A stretch of DNA of 64,000 nucleotides, from assembly GCA_905147135.1 (NCBI GenBank), contig LR990060.1:8572001-8636000 (forward strand), read 5' to 3'. This DNA is from Blastobasis lacticolella. Lineage: Eukaryota > Arthropoda > Insecta > Lepidoptera > Blastobasidae. The notes beneath the pieces were generated by a model. That model did no database searches, was not told the DNA's origin, and saw only the letters and a program-made list of their open reading frames with translations. The position numbers and the translations under genes were made by a program. This document shows positions 33,983-45,079 of the stretch, one piece after another. Within the stretch, counting starts at the first letter, position 1; each line of letters starts with the position of its first letter.

Positions 33983-34490
33983 AATTACATTTACTTAATA
34001 ATCAGGGCACTTCAAGAACATTTTCCTTTGCAGCTACAGCAACATCATAAGGTATTTGAATTGCTAAAAGAAATAAGTTCGCTAAAATAAGGGGGCATTA
34101 GGGGTCCCTTAAGCCTAAATAACTCGTTTTTGACCCCCAGGGTTTATTTTATAACATTATAAAATAAAATTTAACTTATGACCGCTTCAAAACCTCTTCA
34201 CAACTGCATAGGAAAATGATTCTTAAGGTGGTCATGTACTTATGCCCTTATACTGTACGTACAGCTTCCGCTATCTTGGTATCGTCTAACATGGCATGTA
34301 AAAAGCAAATCCAAGCATATCCAGCCCGCCTGCCATGCGTAAAGATTATGACAATGCCCAGTGGACTGAGTTAAGGGCTATATATCTACATAATCATCTT
34401 TACACATGTAAAGGTGAGCTGTAGGTCCACTGTTGAACCGATTTTTGTCCCATTAAATAGGCTATTATAGTCCAGTCAGCGTCAGAGTGT
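33983..34490. other. no gene; decayed S3 piece at about 34335-34400
   Basis: CCAGCCCGCCTGCCATGCGT followed by AAAGATTATGACAATG and CCAGTGGACTGAGTTAAGGG resembles the S3 3' region. Nothing else recognised. Confidence 0.4.
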
Positions 34491-34593
34491 AGTGAACCTC
34501 CTATTTAAAATTGTCCTGTCTTCGTCTCAAGATTTAATCACGTGTGTGATTTACTTCGTTACGAAGACAGGACAATTTGGATCGAACTTCACT
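34491..34593. mobile_element. 103-bp inverted-repeat element
   Basis: An 18-base perfect inverted pair (AAATTGTCCTGTCTTCGT at 34508-34525 and its complement at 34561-34578) sits inside looser inverted ends AGTGAAC...GTTCGAT...CACT. Likely a very short MITE or a stem-loop; no target duplication seen. Confidence 0.55.
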
Positions 34594-34983
34594 TGGTAAG
34601 TTCATTTGATCCTTCAATATTAATATAGAGTATGCTAACAACGTAGTGAATAGCGTACCCTTATTTTATGAAATTATTGTGACCTACACGATTTCTCATA
34701 AACATTTACGGAAACGGATTGTAGTTGGTTTGTAACAGCTTAATAGCAGCGAATCTCGACTTGAGATTCCTTCTCCTTTACTTATTTAAAAAATAGAGGT
34801 CACCACTTACTGCAGCTGTGTGTACAACACATCCGTGCTTTCTAAGCACCGTCGCCAAACGGCTGTCATAAGTTTGACGTATGTATCTGTCCGTAGCAGG
34901 TCCCGAACGGACGAATCGATTTCGTTGCGGTTTTCATTATTTGGCAGGTTAACAGCTAATATATGGATCGATCGATCAAGTAC

Positions 34984-35270
34984 GTAACGAGTACATCCGT
35001 GGTTGCCTTGGCGTGAGAGATATCGCCGATAAGACCAAGGAAGGTCCCTTGGACTGGTTTGGTCACGTGTTGCGTAAGCCTCGGGATACGTGGGGAATAA
35101 GTGCCTTAACCTGCCGGTTAAGGAAAGAGAGAATTAACATTGTTGAGTCGGATGCGAGAGACAATGGCTTACACCGCGTGGATGCCGAAGACCGGGGGAA
35201 AAGAAGAAGAATGAGTAGGAAAGCGGACCCTGGCAGAGGCCGGTATAAGCGCTAGGACATGGATGATGAT
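34984..35270 (+). pseudogene. RTE-like LINE ORF2 carboxyl end
   Basis: In frame from about 34989: NEYIRGCLGVRDIADKTKEG, then PLDWFGHVLRKP, then ESDARDNGLHRVDAEDRG and KADPGRGRYKR before a TAG stop at 35253. N-x-Y-I-R-G followed by W-x-GHV is the usual tail of insect non-LTR reverse transcriptases. A GATGATGATGACAT tail follows. The upstream domains are absent, so this is a 5'-truncated insertion. The RGRPKKRW segment kept at 51066-51242 is degraded here. Confidence 0.75.
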
Positions 35271-35599
35271 GACATGCAAATACATTTTTCATAACTATTC
35301 TTACTAGCTTTTACAAAAGACAACAGATAAAAAGTAACGTAGCCTAAAGTAACCACCACGTTTAATTGAAAAGGATTTTAGCGTTGATTAATTATAATCG
35401 GTTCAGTTCTTGCGGAATTACATTATGAGTAATGTACAATACCTAAGAGGAATCTCCCACTGTTATTAAAAAAAATTCAATATAAATTAACTAGCCAGTC
35501 CGAAATATTTGTTCGTAATTTGAATGCAAACTCACTTTGCCATATTGCCTCGCATCAGTCTCTGTATCCTTTAAATCAGTCGTGGTTGCGTTTCAGTAC

Positions 35600-36661
35600 T
35601 AGTGTTGTAAAAACATTGGAGTTCGAAGGCCTGAAAATAAACTCGACTAAATATTCCAGGGCTCAGTAAATACTTAACGAGTCGAGCGCGAGTCATCAGA
35701 GCACGGATCCGAGTTTAAAAAGAACTCGAGTCGTAAACAAAACTCGAGGTTGTACAAAAGCGAGTACGAAAACTTGAGTCGAAGTGACTACTACATTTTT
35801 TTTATGTTATACGGCAGACAAACAGGCAAGCGGGCCACCTGATGGAAAGTGGTCACCGCCGCCTATGGACATCAGCAACACCAGGGGAGTCACTAATGCA
35901 TTGCCCGCCTCTGAAGAGACCTCTAATATACCACTTGAACGATCCCATGTCATAGTCCAAAGGAAGCACTGTGGCTGGGAGCTCATTCCACATCCGAATC
36001 GTACGAGCGAGAAACGTTCTTTCGAACCTTCGCGTCGTGACCAACAGAGGGTCTACGTAGTGAAATTGAGTACCAAGCCCACGGCGGGTGGTCGATGGCG
36101 GAATTGTGCTGTGGGCACCAGATCGAAAAGTTCCTCGGAACACTCCCCATTGTACAGCCGATAGAACACACACAGGGAGCCAAAGTCCCTTCGGTTTGCC
36201 AGTGGTTCCAACTTGCGTGTTTGTAGGGTACTACTTGATCTTTTGAGTACCACAAGCCTAATAAGACACCACAGCAAATAATAATATAGTTTAAAACTAA
36301 ATACCATATCACCGCTCAGTAGATACTTAAAGATTCGAGCGAGACTTGTTGCATGAAAGGACTCGAAATCATAATAGACTTGAGCACTAATCTCAAACTC
36401 GAGTAACGTAAGTAAGTAAAACACGTTTATTCCACTCTGACATGCGACACAAAATTCAAAAATATCTTGTTACCTGTGCCATGGGGGGAGTGCAATAGAG
36501 TCTATTCTATCTGGGTCTATTCTTGAGTCTATTCGGAAATTCGAAACGCTCATAATACAGCAGCTCATTGAGCAGTAGCGTCTCTGTCATAATGAGTCGA
36601 GTCGTGATCCTGAGTCGAGTCCTAAAATATTGACTCCCGGACTCGGTTTTTTACATCACTA
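35600..36661. mobile_element. non-autonomous hAT-like element, 8-bp target duplication
   Basis: The ends are inverted: TAGTGTTGTAAAAAC at the left and the complement of GGTTTTTTACATCACTA at the right. They are flanked by TTCAGTAC (35592-35599) and TTCAGTAT (36662-36669), an 8-bp duplication with one mismatch. Terminal YAGTGNTG and 8-bp duplications are hallmarks of hAT transposons. The interior is packed with ACTCGAG/GAGTCGAG-type motifs on both sides and has no transposase frame. A LINE-A copy (35793-36290) is inserted in it. Confidence 0.8.
35793..36290 (-). pseudogene. LINE-A (Jockey/CR1-like) 3' end with reverse-transcriptase tail
   Basis: The minus frame 36173-35853 contains RRFERTFLARTIRMWNEL followed by PATVLPLDYDMGSF, a pattern at the carboxyl end of Jockey/CR1-type reverse transcriptases. 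Downstream on the same strand come TCCATCAGGTGGCCCGCTTG and TATAACATAAAAAAAA, the LINE-A 3' UTR and poly-A. This links the many LINE-A scraps in the window to a reverse transcriptase. It is 5'-truncated and nested in the hAT-like element. Confidence 0.75.
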
Positions 36662-36755
36662 TTCAGTATGCACTCTTTGCCAGAATTTTAAATTCTGAAC
36701 CCGTCGAGTGCGCCGTGTGCGATAAACCTTTATCGGGTGTATTCGTCTCTGTCTT

Positions 36756-37200
36756 GGGCTACGAATGTGAGTGAGATAAACGACGCGATAACAATTGTTT
36801 TATCAGGTAGTAAGACTCTGCCAAGCCCGAGGAATCTGCCTGGGTGAGTACCGTCTTATCTAACTCTGCCGCCAAGCAACAATGCTTGCATTGCTGTGTT
36901 CCGGTTTGATGGATAAAGCAGCTAGCTAAATTACAAGTATGAGGTATTACATCTCAGTCCTTACAGTGACAACGGACATACGGTTTTGTATTTTTTTACC
37001 TGCAACCTAAATGTATGAATTGTAGATGATATGAGTGACAGTTACCATTTACCATCAGGTGGGCTGTCTGCTCATTTTTTTTTTTTTTTTAATTGTCCAG
37101 CCGGGTATTTGACCGTCACCTCACCTGGTGGTAAGTGACGATGCGGCCGATGATGGAGCATGCCTGTCTAGGAACAGCATTTTTCACTGAATAGCATAAA
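36756..37200 (+). mobile_element. R4 repeat with an inserted LINE-E end
   Basis: R4 order from GGGCTACGAATGTGAGTGAG to GGTGGGCTGTCTGCTCAT. A T run and a LINE-E block then intervene (CAGCCGGGTATTTGACCG, GGCCGATGATGGAGCATG, at about 37074-37180), after which R4 ends with TTTTTCACTGAATAGCATAA. The inserted piece lies with its poly-A to the left. Confidence 0.65.
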
Positions 37201-37467
37201 AAAGCTTTATTTGGATGTGTTCCCAAAAGAGATACGGAATAATCTACAAGTGTGTAGTTGTTCATGTTACCAGCGCCTAATTGAAAGGTAAATGTATGTT
37301 TAAACAGTTTGTGCTAGTATTTATCATTTTCGCCCAGTTCTGCGAATTCACGTTTACCGTTTATCTCTTAGTTTGCTCTTGAAGTTTGAAATTTGTTATT
37401 TTTACACACGATAGAATGGAGATGGTATATGAGTTTAGAGTGAGAGGTTGTGTATTTTGGGTTTCAT

Positions 37468-37703
37468 CGTTTATCTCCAGGAACCCTATTTTTTAATCGG
37501 TCGCCGAGATTAGAACTGTTTTCAATTTGGATTTTCGCTATGAAAAATTTAGCTTTTGATTCGTGATGCTGATTTTTTCTATTATTGAAGCGTACTTTAT
37601 CGGTGTTGTCAATATGATTAAAAAATATATTGAAGTATTCATGCTGAAAATCAAAACTGAAAACCGTTCGGGGCGAGCGATTATGAAAAAGAGCCCCTAA
37701 ACG
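37468..37703. mobile_element. 236-bp MITE-like element
   Basis: Left end CGTTTATCTCCAGGAACCCT pairs loosely with the complement of AGAGCCCCTAAACG. Inward similarity includes TTTTCAATTTGGATTTTC and the complement of GAAAATCAAAACTGAAAAC. A related copy lies in the inverted duplication at 24410-24575. Confidence 0.55.
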
Positions 37704-38324
37704 TCTTGACCGATTTAAATACGGTTCTCGATTATGGATTTGTGATTGATCAGCGATGGTTCTTAAGTAGGTGTTATGGTTTTAACTGCTCCGGAGGCGC
37801 TATAATAGCCTTTTTTTAATTTATGATCTTTTAATTAGAAAGTTATCATCCTTTTTCCATGACAATAATTTCAGACGTCAGAGTATGTCTTTTTCAATTT
37901 TTTTTTTCATATTTTTCAGGTAGTTTGTCATTAACATGGCTCTATGTGGACATTAATAAGAATTGGATTAAATTTTTTGATAGCACATTTGTGGTTTATT
38001 ATCCCTTTTATATAAGTACCAGCCTGTTATATTTGCTTTTCATATGTAATGACTGACGATCAATTGATTAATTTCCCAGGTAATTTCCTAGGTACGAGCA
38101 CGTAAAGTAAATTCCAATATTGAATTATCCACGAATTAATTCGCGTTAACTGCTACGCGTTTGTGAATCAAATCAAATCAACACATTCCACTTGAACAAC
38201 AATATAACTCTTGTGTTTGTTGTTTGGAACTAGTTTGAAGCGGTTCCGTGTAGACGTCTATACCTATTTGAATTTCGATGAACCCCCAAATTGAGTTACG
38301 TACTTATTAGGTGTGAGTGTGATT
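37704..38324. other. no feature recognised
   Basis: AT-rich. The 65-codon frame 37859-38056 is hydrophobic (it encodes a TFVVYYPFYISTSLLYLLF stretch), as AT-rich DNA often is. Nothing supports a gene. Confidence 0.4.
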
Positions 38325-38640
38325 AGTTGCTGGCTCGAATTCCTTGGTATTATGACATTACTTTTGTCGTGTGGTGTCCGGCAGAGTAGAATAGCACCAA
38401 CCTTTTACACTCGTATGTGTCGTACGAGACAACTAATGTTTTCGAGGCAAGAAATGTACAGTCTCCTTAGGGTGGACAATGGGCACCAGCGTTTTTCATT
38501 GTTATATTTATAACACTTTTATCTCCAACCCGCCTGTCAAGCATGGATATCATGGCAATTACCTCCCCTTTTGAGGGAGAGCCCTAAGTCCTGCAGTGGA
38601 CTGTTATGGGCTGTGGTGTGGTGATGACATGTCATTACTA
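38325..38640 (+). mobile_element. S3 retroposon, near full length
   Basis: Plus-strand order: GTGTGGTGTCCGGCAGAGTA, GAATAGCACCAACC, CGTACGAGACAACTAATG, CAATGGGCACCAGCGTTTTT, CCGCCTGTCAAGCATGGATA, GTCCTGCAGTGGACTGTTAT and a short GATGA tail. It corresponds block for block to the S3 with target duplication at 59790-60048. Confidence 0.7.
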
Positions 38641-38727
38641 GAGGGTGTCTAGCTAAATATGGGCTAAAGAGGTTTTGAAAGTCGAACTCTGTGCTATCCA
38701 ATAGTTCCCTATACTACAAATAAAAAC

Positions 38728-39052
38728 AATCATCTTGGCGTCAATGTCAAGCTTGTGGTCTCAAGTACGAGAGCCCGGTATCCAGAATTTGCCAGATTAG
38801 GGAATTACAGTGGATCTACTGCTATCTGACCTCCGCGACTCTGCTACCAGGAGAACCTGACAGGATTGGATCATTCAGTCGCCTGAGTGTGCAGGTTTCA
38901 TCACAATGTTTTCCCTTACCGTAATAGCATTAGTGTTTAACTAATGTACATAACTCAGCAAGGAGTCATTGGCACATGGCCGCAGTGGGGATCTAACTCG
39001 GTACCTCTCGCTTACGAGGCCAATCCGCTAGTCACAACGCCACCGACGCTCT
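38728..39052 (-). mobile_element. S1 SINE with head
   Basis: On the minus strand the head region carries GTAAGCGAGAGGTACCGAGT, with the B box decayed; the body includes CGGTAAGGGAAAACATTG and CAATCCTGTCAGGTTCTCC. It lies about 90 bases downstream of S3. Confidence 0.7.
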
Positions 39053-39111
39053 AGCTAGATGAACCGCGAGTGATAGTGCAGAGGAAAGACCTCGAAGAAG
39101 ATAAAAAAATA

Positions 39112-39240
39112 GTTTTTTTTATACCACTAAGGTGGCAAACAAGCTTACGGCCTGCCTAATGATAAGCTGTCACCGCAGCCTACGGAACGTTGGCAATACC
39201 AGGGGCATCATCCACGCGTTACCGACCCCGTAAAAACCTT
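39112..39240 (-). mobile_element. LINE-B 3' end
   Basis: A T run, then ATACCACTAAGGTGGCAAAC, CTGTCACCGCAGCCTACGG, CAATACCAGGGGCATCATCC and GCGTTACCGACCCCGTAAAA, all shared with 43317-43545. The leading T run is the poly-A of an element on the minus strand. The long 191-codon minus frame over 39170-39745 is an accident spanning this and the R1-like piece. Confidence 0.65.
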
Positions 39241-39395
39241 GAAATTTTATTGAATATGGAGTTTGAGTTTCGTGATTTCGCAGTTCAAGATGCAGTAGCT
39301 TCTTTTCCACCAAATTCCTACCTTCACAGGCGTATATCCATAATTGAACCAGATATGATAATGATACATATTGAATTAAGAAAATATTAGTATCG

Positions 39396-39773
39396 TTAAA
39401 CCACTGCGGGGCTGCCGAAGACTCGGCACAGCACACCCTAGAGGTGTGCGCTGCCTGGGAGTCAGAGCGGCGTGCGGTCCTAGCCATCAGCGGAGATCTC
39501 TCACTCGCAGCGGTTGTAAGGGCCATGCTTGATAGTGCAGCAAATTGGCAAACGGTAGCCAACTTCTGCGAAGAAGTGATGATGCAGAAGGCTGCTGAGC
39601 GAATCAGGGAAAAAGATGCATCCACCAATGTAATCAGACGTAGACGCACGGGACCAAGGCGAAGGCGATACAACCGTCTCCTTCCTATTTTCAAGTGGAA
39701 CCAGCGGGGAAGAGACGGGGGTCTCTTTTCCCGCATGCATTGCATGGTACCACATGACTGGGAGACGTCCTAG
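39396..39773 (+). pseudogene. R1-like non-LTR retrotransposon ORF2 carboxyl end
   Basis: From 39402 the frame reads HCGAAEDSAQHTLEVCAAWE, then SERRAVLAISGDLSLAAVVR, then a region with NFCEEVMMQKAAERIRE, a basic RRRRTGPRRRR run and a TAG at 39771. The spaced H-C...H...C motif followed by a W-x-x-x-R block and FCxxVM is the typical end of R1-clade ORF2 proteins in arthropods. Upstream the frame is lost at 39390, next to unrelated sequence. True R1 inserts in 28S rDNA; no rDNA is seen here, so this is a relative or a displaced copy. Confidence 0.8.
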
Positions 39774-40825
39774 TATATCAGGACGTTTCCTGTATGTGTT
39801 GACTGACCCAAAATTGCTTGGGTTAACGCTGGAACACCATAGCGAAAACTATCTATGAGGTCCTGTGGTGTTCCGATAAGAAGCGGCTGTGGATACATAG
39901 AGGGGTTTTAGTGGATAGGGTCCATTTTCGACATGCACATCGACATTTCGACTATCCCGCATGTCTACGACATTCCCCTAGATGACGTGGTATATTTCGA
40001 AGATTTCCCCTCTCAAGAAAAAGGTATAATTAAATAAAATTTAAATTTATTTATTTATTTCAGACGAAGTAGTCCATATTACATATTAAACCAAGTCACA
40101 CAAAAAATCTGTAATCTGGATTCTAGCTGACGTGAATATAATTTATGTCATCCTTGGAAGGTATGAATCTAAGCAGTTCCTCGAAACATTCTCCGTAGTA
40201 AATATGGTATAGAATGCATAGAGAGTCAACGTTTCTCCGTTGGGTTAAGAGATTCAAACCTATATGTATGATGTTTTTTATTTGTAATCAATAATTCCAA
40301 GTTTGAAACATACTTAATCAAAAGCCAGAACCATCCACGCATACTCACCTCAGACAGAATAGATCATTTATGTTCAACATAGCAAGGTATAAAGTCACCA
40401 GAAAGTTTTCAAAGTTGCCTTATCTTCAGCTATGTACTAACTGAGTACTAAGTATAAAGTAGGTACTTCGAAAAAGGCGGTGCGACTCCATTAGCATTCA
40501 CATCGTGTCTATTGGATGAAATTTCGTACTTAATGTTGTGATAAGTAAATTCTCAGGTCTCTGAAATATTCATTGTAAATTTGGAGTTGAAAACCAATAG
40601 CTAATACGCTTATAGAAGAATTCAGTTTGATTTGAGAATTTTATTATGTTTGACTAGGACTTTTTATATTGAACTACTTAGGTACCTACGTATACTTTTA
40701 AATAGACTCTTTGTTTTTGACATATAAAATATTAACAATTGAAGACGTTTTATTTTAATTTCATTATTTTTATTTATTTTATTACACCCAGATCCACTAA
40801 TGATATTAATTATTCCTAATCATTA
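39774..40825. other. possible R1-like 3' UTR, then nothing recognised
   Basis: The first 230 bases after the stop are less AT-rich than the surroundings and may be the retroelement 3' UTR (inference). From about 40025 on there is AT-rich DNA with no gene signal. Confidence 0.35.
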
Positions 40826-41185
40826 ATAATGATAAAAAGTCTGGTTGTACTCTCGCGCAGGGCCCGGGGTCCACCTGGACCATGATCCAGTATTAGGCAG
40901 ATCAGATAATTACAGTGGAGCGACTGCCATCTGACCTCCGTGACCCTGCTACCAGGGGAACCTGATTGGATCATGGTTACATATTCAGTCGCCTGAATGC
41001 AGATTTCATCTCGATGTTTTCCCTCATATTAACATTTAACATTTTTTAACATGGTTAACATTCAACTCTTGTACATAACTCATAAAAGAGTCATTAGTGA
41101 CTCTTTGACCAGTGACTCTTTTCGACCATGTGGCCGCAGTGGGATCGGAACCTGGTACCTCTTGCTTACGAGTCGGATTCCTAAT
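40826..41185 (-). mobile_element. S1 SINE with head
   Basis: Minus strand: head with GTAAGCAAGAGGTACCAGG, body CCATGATCCAATCAGG and GGTCAGATGGCAGTCGCTCC, and 3' GGGCCCTGCGCGAGAG. A partial internal duplication of the GACTCTTTT block occurs at about 41090-41125. Confidence 0.7.
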
Positions 41186-41402
41186 CATTAATACATACAT
41201 TGAATCACGTTTGTTCATAGTAAACTATTTCTTACATAACTTACGGTGCAATATTGGTTAGTATCCGAGATATAGGTAGTGTTAGATGATACTTGCGAGA
41301 CTGCGGTTACTATCGACCAAGACACATGTTGTGGTTTGTGCGACGAGCCGGAAGCTGTATATATTTCTCTATAGCCATATATTAACTGTTAAGAGGATAA
41401 GA

Positions 41403-41475
41403 TGAAGCTGTAGTCAAGTGCTCAGACCGCCCGCCTAGTAAGCGGACGGTCCTGATTCGAAACGAAATGAGGTGC
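41403..41475 (+). other. degenerate tRNA-like sequence, possible SINE head
   Basis: An A-box-like TAGTCAAGTGCTCAG, a stem with loop (ACCGCCCGCCTAGTAAGCGG) and a B-box-like GATTCGAAAC stand at roughly tRNA spacing. The B box departs from consensus and the acceptor ends do not pair, so it is not a working tRNA gene. Confidence 0.35.
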
Positions 41476-41479
41476 TTCT

Positions 41480-43316
41480 CTCGTAAAGGCATATTGAAGA
41501 TGAACAGTGCTGTCTTGCGGAGACAGTGAACTTTTAATATCATAAAATATCATCGCCCTGAAATATTTTCGCGTTAATTCCATTTTTGCCACCGACGACG
41601 ACGAACTTCAACTTGTGATAAAAAACAATTGACACGCGATTTCGAGCCATTTTTTAAATCAGGGTTTAACACACAAAATAGAAAACTAACTGAAGGTCCA
41701 CTCTCGTCGTCTTCGAAAATTATTACCTAAACTTGCCGACTCACTCTAGGGTCGTATTTATTCTGAATTTTGGAAAGATTTTAAAGATCGTTCACAATAA
41801 CATGTCCCTTGCAAAGGACCAATATCTAATCCTTGCTATAATGTGATCATAATTGCTTCCCAAGCTGTTTAGATTGTGTTCAAGGATATTAGATTTTCCA
41901 TACCAGCTTCAGACATTATACCTTTAGTAGGTGTAATAATAATCTACTGCTTTCACTTTCTTTTTAAGTATCGCCGCTTGATTATATTATCAGACCCTGA
42001 GCATAACCTTTACCTGACCTGGGATTTGACCCACTTCTCGGTAATTAATTGAATTGATAATTTCATACACATGTGAATTGATGAAAATGCAATATTATGG
42101 CATTAGTCAGTTGATCTAATGATGGAGAAGGAAGGTGGTCAGCGGTTTTTTATATACTAGACTAGACAGGCATTTACGACTAGAAACCATTAAGGTGGCC
42201 ATTACGGTTTCTTATTCTGTTAAAAACTGTCACGTGATGCCTGAAACTGTTAAACTAGTTCTAGGAATTCTAGCTGAAGACCTTGGTCAACCTCGCTTCA
42301 CCATCGACATTAGAACTCGTAGCGGTGCTGAAGTTCCACTAGCCTCAGTCTGAAATGGTCACCCATCAGTTCTTGGACTCTGCGTGCGTTACTTGTATGA
42401 TATTGAGTAATCTTAGTTACGTACAAGTATTTTATTAATAATAATATCGTTTAATTAAATAATATTCAATTTAAGTCGACACTACAACGAATTCTCGCGT
42501 TAACAATCGCGACTGAGCACTGCGTGAAACTGCTTGAAAATGCCTGTAAACGTAACGTCAATGTGTGCGTGACGGAAATGGCGCATTTTGTCTAGTGGAC
42601 CTTCTATTTTGGGGCGGGCCATTCTATTATATTTTACATTCTTTATTTTGTGGTATAAGTGTCTCATGTTTAAAAAAACAGAACTTACAGATGTTGTCTT
42701 TTCGAAAATGAAGCTTTACTTTAAACAAGGATTCGAACCTGTTATTTTCATACAAGCGGAAGGCATCTATAGCACTTTACTTAACCAAACTCCCGGACAC
42801 AATGTAAGCACAAAGCTCCTCCTTGAATCGATAAGCTTACGAACTTAATACCGAGATAATGAGAGAACCAGAACTTGTTAAGAAGATCATCTCAGCGTTG
42901 AATTTTTCATTTATTTCCCGCCATGAAGGATTAAGCGGGGAACACATTTTAATAGAAAAGGACTGCTTTTATACGTGCATTTGTGGAAGGAAAAAGACAC
43001 AGATAATATGGTCTTCATCTCTCGGAGTCGCAAATCGCTTGGCCGCAAAGAGATTGGATAAGCTACCTTTACGGTATTAGCTTTTAGCGCAATTTTTTGA
43101 CGTGAAAATCTTTCGTCTTTAAAGCAACACTGAGTACTAGAGAGAAAACTGAACCTTAACGAACCTGAACCTAAACTGACTATTATCTCACTATGAGCTC
43201 TTTTTCTCTCTGAAATATAGAACAGCAATCTTAGCCTATAACATAATCGATTTAGGTTCTTTGCAATAAAAATTCAGAACTCAGGTGCGATGTCACCGTG
43301 AGGATGGCTTAATACT
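41480..43316. other. no gene recognised
   Basis: Frames at 42135-42353, 42588-42848 and 42859-43080 lie one after another on the plus strand. They have no family motif, no signal peptide and no obvious splice sites joining them. Weak hint only; I would not call them coding. An R4 scrap sits at about 43262-43320. Confidence 0.35.
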
Positions 43317-43545
43317 CCTTTTTTTACCACTTAGGTGGCAAACAAGATCACGGCCTGCCTGATGGTAAACAGTTACCGCAGCCTATGGACATTTGCAATA
43401 CCAGGGGCATCACCCACGCGTTGCCGACCCCGTAAAAATTTTTTTACCCCTTTCTTGAAGAACTCCATGTTATACTCTCCAGGGAAACCTCTGCAGGTAG
43501 TTTATTCCACAACCTTAGTGTGCGTGCGAAAAAGCTGAACTACTT
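43317..43545 (-). mobile_element. LINE-B 3' end, longer copy
   Basis: A T run and ACCACTTAGGTGGCAAACAA, then CCTGCCTGATGGTAAACAGT, GGGGCATCACCCACGCGTTG, and further CTCCAGGGAAACCTCTGCAG and ATTCCACAACCTTAGTGTGC. The last blocks resemble the complement of a reverse-transcriptase carboxyl end, but the frame is broken. A second, weaker scrap lies at about 43590-43690. Confidence 0.6.
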
Positions 43546-43699
43546 ATATAATAGCTAGCTTACCTAACCTCTCATATCTCATGGTTATTTATTAATGCCA
43601 CCAAGGTAGCATAAAGCCTATCCCGCCGACCCCAAAAACCTGTTCACACTCTTCTTTGAAGAAATACATTTGAAACTGAATTGGCCCTAGACATAGTTA

Positions 43700-44108
43700 G
43701 TTGCCTTGAACGAGGGTGATACTTGATACGTAAGGGTGCGTCCAGATCTCGCAAACGCGTAGTAAGTGATATACTAAGTTATTTTATATGGCATGATGTA
43801 AACACTACGTGTTGTCCAGCAAACATCACATTACCAGTAAAGTTTTTTGTGTAAGGAAAATTCTATACAAAAAGCTTTTAAAAAGGTTCGAGCAAATAAA
43901 ATTACCTTCACATATAAAGCCAAAACTAGTGTACACGGCTTTGCAATCGTTGTAATGGGACGATTAAAAATACGGACTTTTCGGTGTCGAACGTATTTGG
44001 CAAATATAGCTCTACCAATAAACGAATCACAATCGAGTTCCGCTTCGTAACGCCGTTTTTGGTATGAAAATCCCACGCAATTGGACTCCTCAGTGTTGAT
44101 AGGATTGT
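43700..44108. other. no feature recognised
   Basis: Opposed frames at 43831-44076 and 43847-44050 cover the same DNA. They have no motif and the pattern fits chance. Confidence 0.35.
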
Positions 44109-44114
44109 ATAAAT

Positions 44115-44503
44115 GTCGCAGCCGGATGGTTAAATTAGCCGGTTAATTAAATGGCTAGCTTTTTAAGCAATTATTTAATTTAATATTTGCCAAATTCATA
44201 AACTTTGAAAGTTACATCTAACGAACGATATTGCCCCGAGTTTACGGAGCTCCTCCATACATTGTCACAACAATAACCTAACCCAACCGAATTAAAACGT
44301 AATGCAAACTATTGTTATTGTTGGAGATTATTGTGATTAAGTTAGCATTGTGACAATATTTTGAGGAGCTCCGTAAACTCGGGTTAATTTTTTCCTTTAA
44401 ATATTGCATTAAAAAAAATTGAAATTAGCAAATTTTCTATTAAATAATAGCATAAAAAGCTAGCCGTTTAATTAACTGGCTAATTTAACCATCCGGCTGC
44501 GAC
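44115..44503. mobile_element. 389-bp foldback element with 6-bp target duplication
   Basis: Ends GTCGCAGCCGGATGGTTAAA and its near-complement at the right pair over about 60 bases, including TTAATTAAATGGCTAGCTTT against AAAGCTAGCCGTTTAATTAA. ATAAAT flanks both sides (44109-44114 and 44504-44509). No coding capacity. A second inverted-repeat unit sits in its centre. Confidence 0.8.
44235..44383. mobile_element. inner inverted-repeat unit nested in the foldback element
   Basis: CCCGAGTTTACGGAGCTCCT at 44235 pairs with its complement ending at 44383. A second inner pair, ATTGTCACAA and TTGTGACAAT, lies just inside. It may be an independent 149-bp MITE or simply the inner stem of the larger element. 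Confidence 0.65.
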
Positions 44504-44639
44504 ATAAATAAACTCAGCAGGGATAAACATAAAAAACCGGTTATCACACCTATCTCACACATGGCAGAGTACATTTGAGCACAATACATGGCATAATATA
44601 GCATACAAGAAACGATGGGAAAGGGGCAATGCTATCGTT

Positions 44640-44875
44640 ACTTGGTTACCTGTGCCATAAGGAGGAACATGGCGGTGGTACACATCTAGGAGGGCTCCAC
44701 AGAAACATTGTCCTACCACCAGTATTCCGATTTCTCACAGCCTTAACGTCAAAGCTGGTCGACGTCGTGGGTCCCAGTCTCTGTAATAAACTACCACCAG
44801 ACGTCGTTGACGCTCCGAACATCATTCAAAGAGAGATTACGTCGATAGCTCGTCAAGAGTTCCTTTTATAATTAT
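44640..44875 (+). pseudogene. LINE reverse-transcriptase carboxyl end (CR1/Jockey-like)
   Basis: The frame ending at 44871 reads NIVLPPVFRFLTALTSKLVD, then VVGPSLCNKLPPDVVDAPNI and ends ARQEFLL. The V-x-GP-S-L-x-N-x-LP-x-x-V pattern is the usual end of CR1/Jockey-type proteins, where the position after L is normally Trp and here is Cys. Only the last 70 codons remain. Confidence 0.55.
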
Positions 44876-45079
44876 ATTGACTTTTAAATCTTGATATCTC
44901 GAATAAATTTGTATCGACATCCGAATGATTATCATAATGATTGAAATATTATTTATTTTGTTAACATTTGATTATCTGATAATTTTATTTAATATCGTGA
45001 TATTTTTACACTTAAATTTACACTACTACTGACTACTGAATGAGTGCAAGTAGTGAATATTGAGTTACTACTTAGTTCG

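Noticed and set aside
39170..39745. 191-codon minus-strand frame, the longest in the window
   Set aside because: It runs antisense through an R1-like coding piece and into a LINE-B end. The real coding signal is on the plus strand.
42135..43080. Three successive plus-strand frames as exons of one gene
   Set aside because: No convincing splice sites between them and no recognisable domain. Spacing and composition fit chance.
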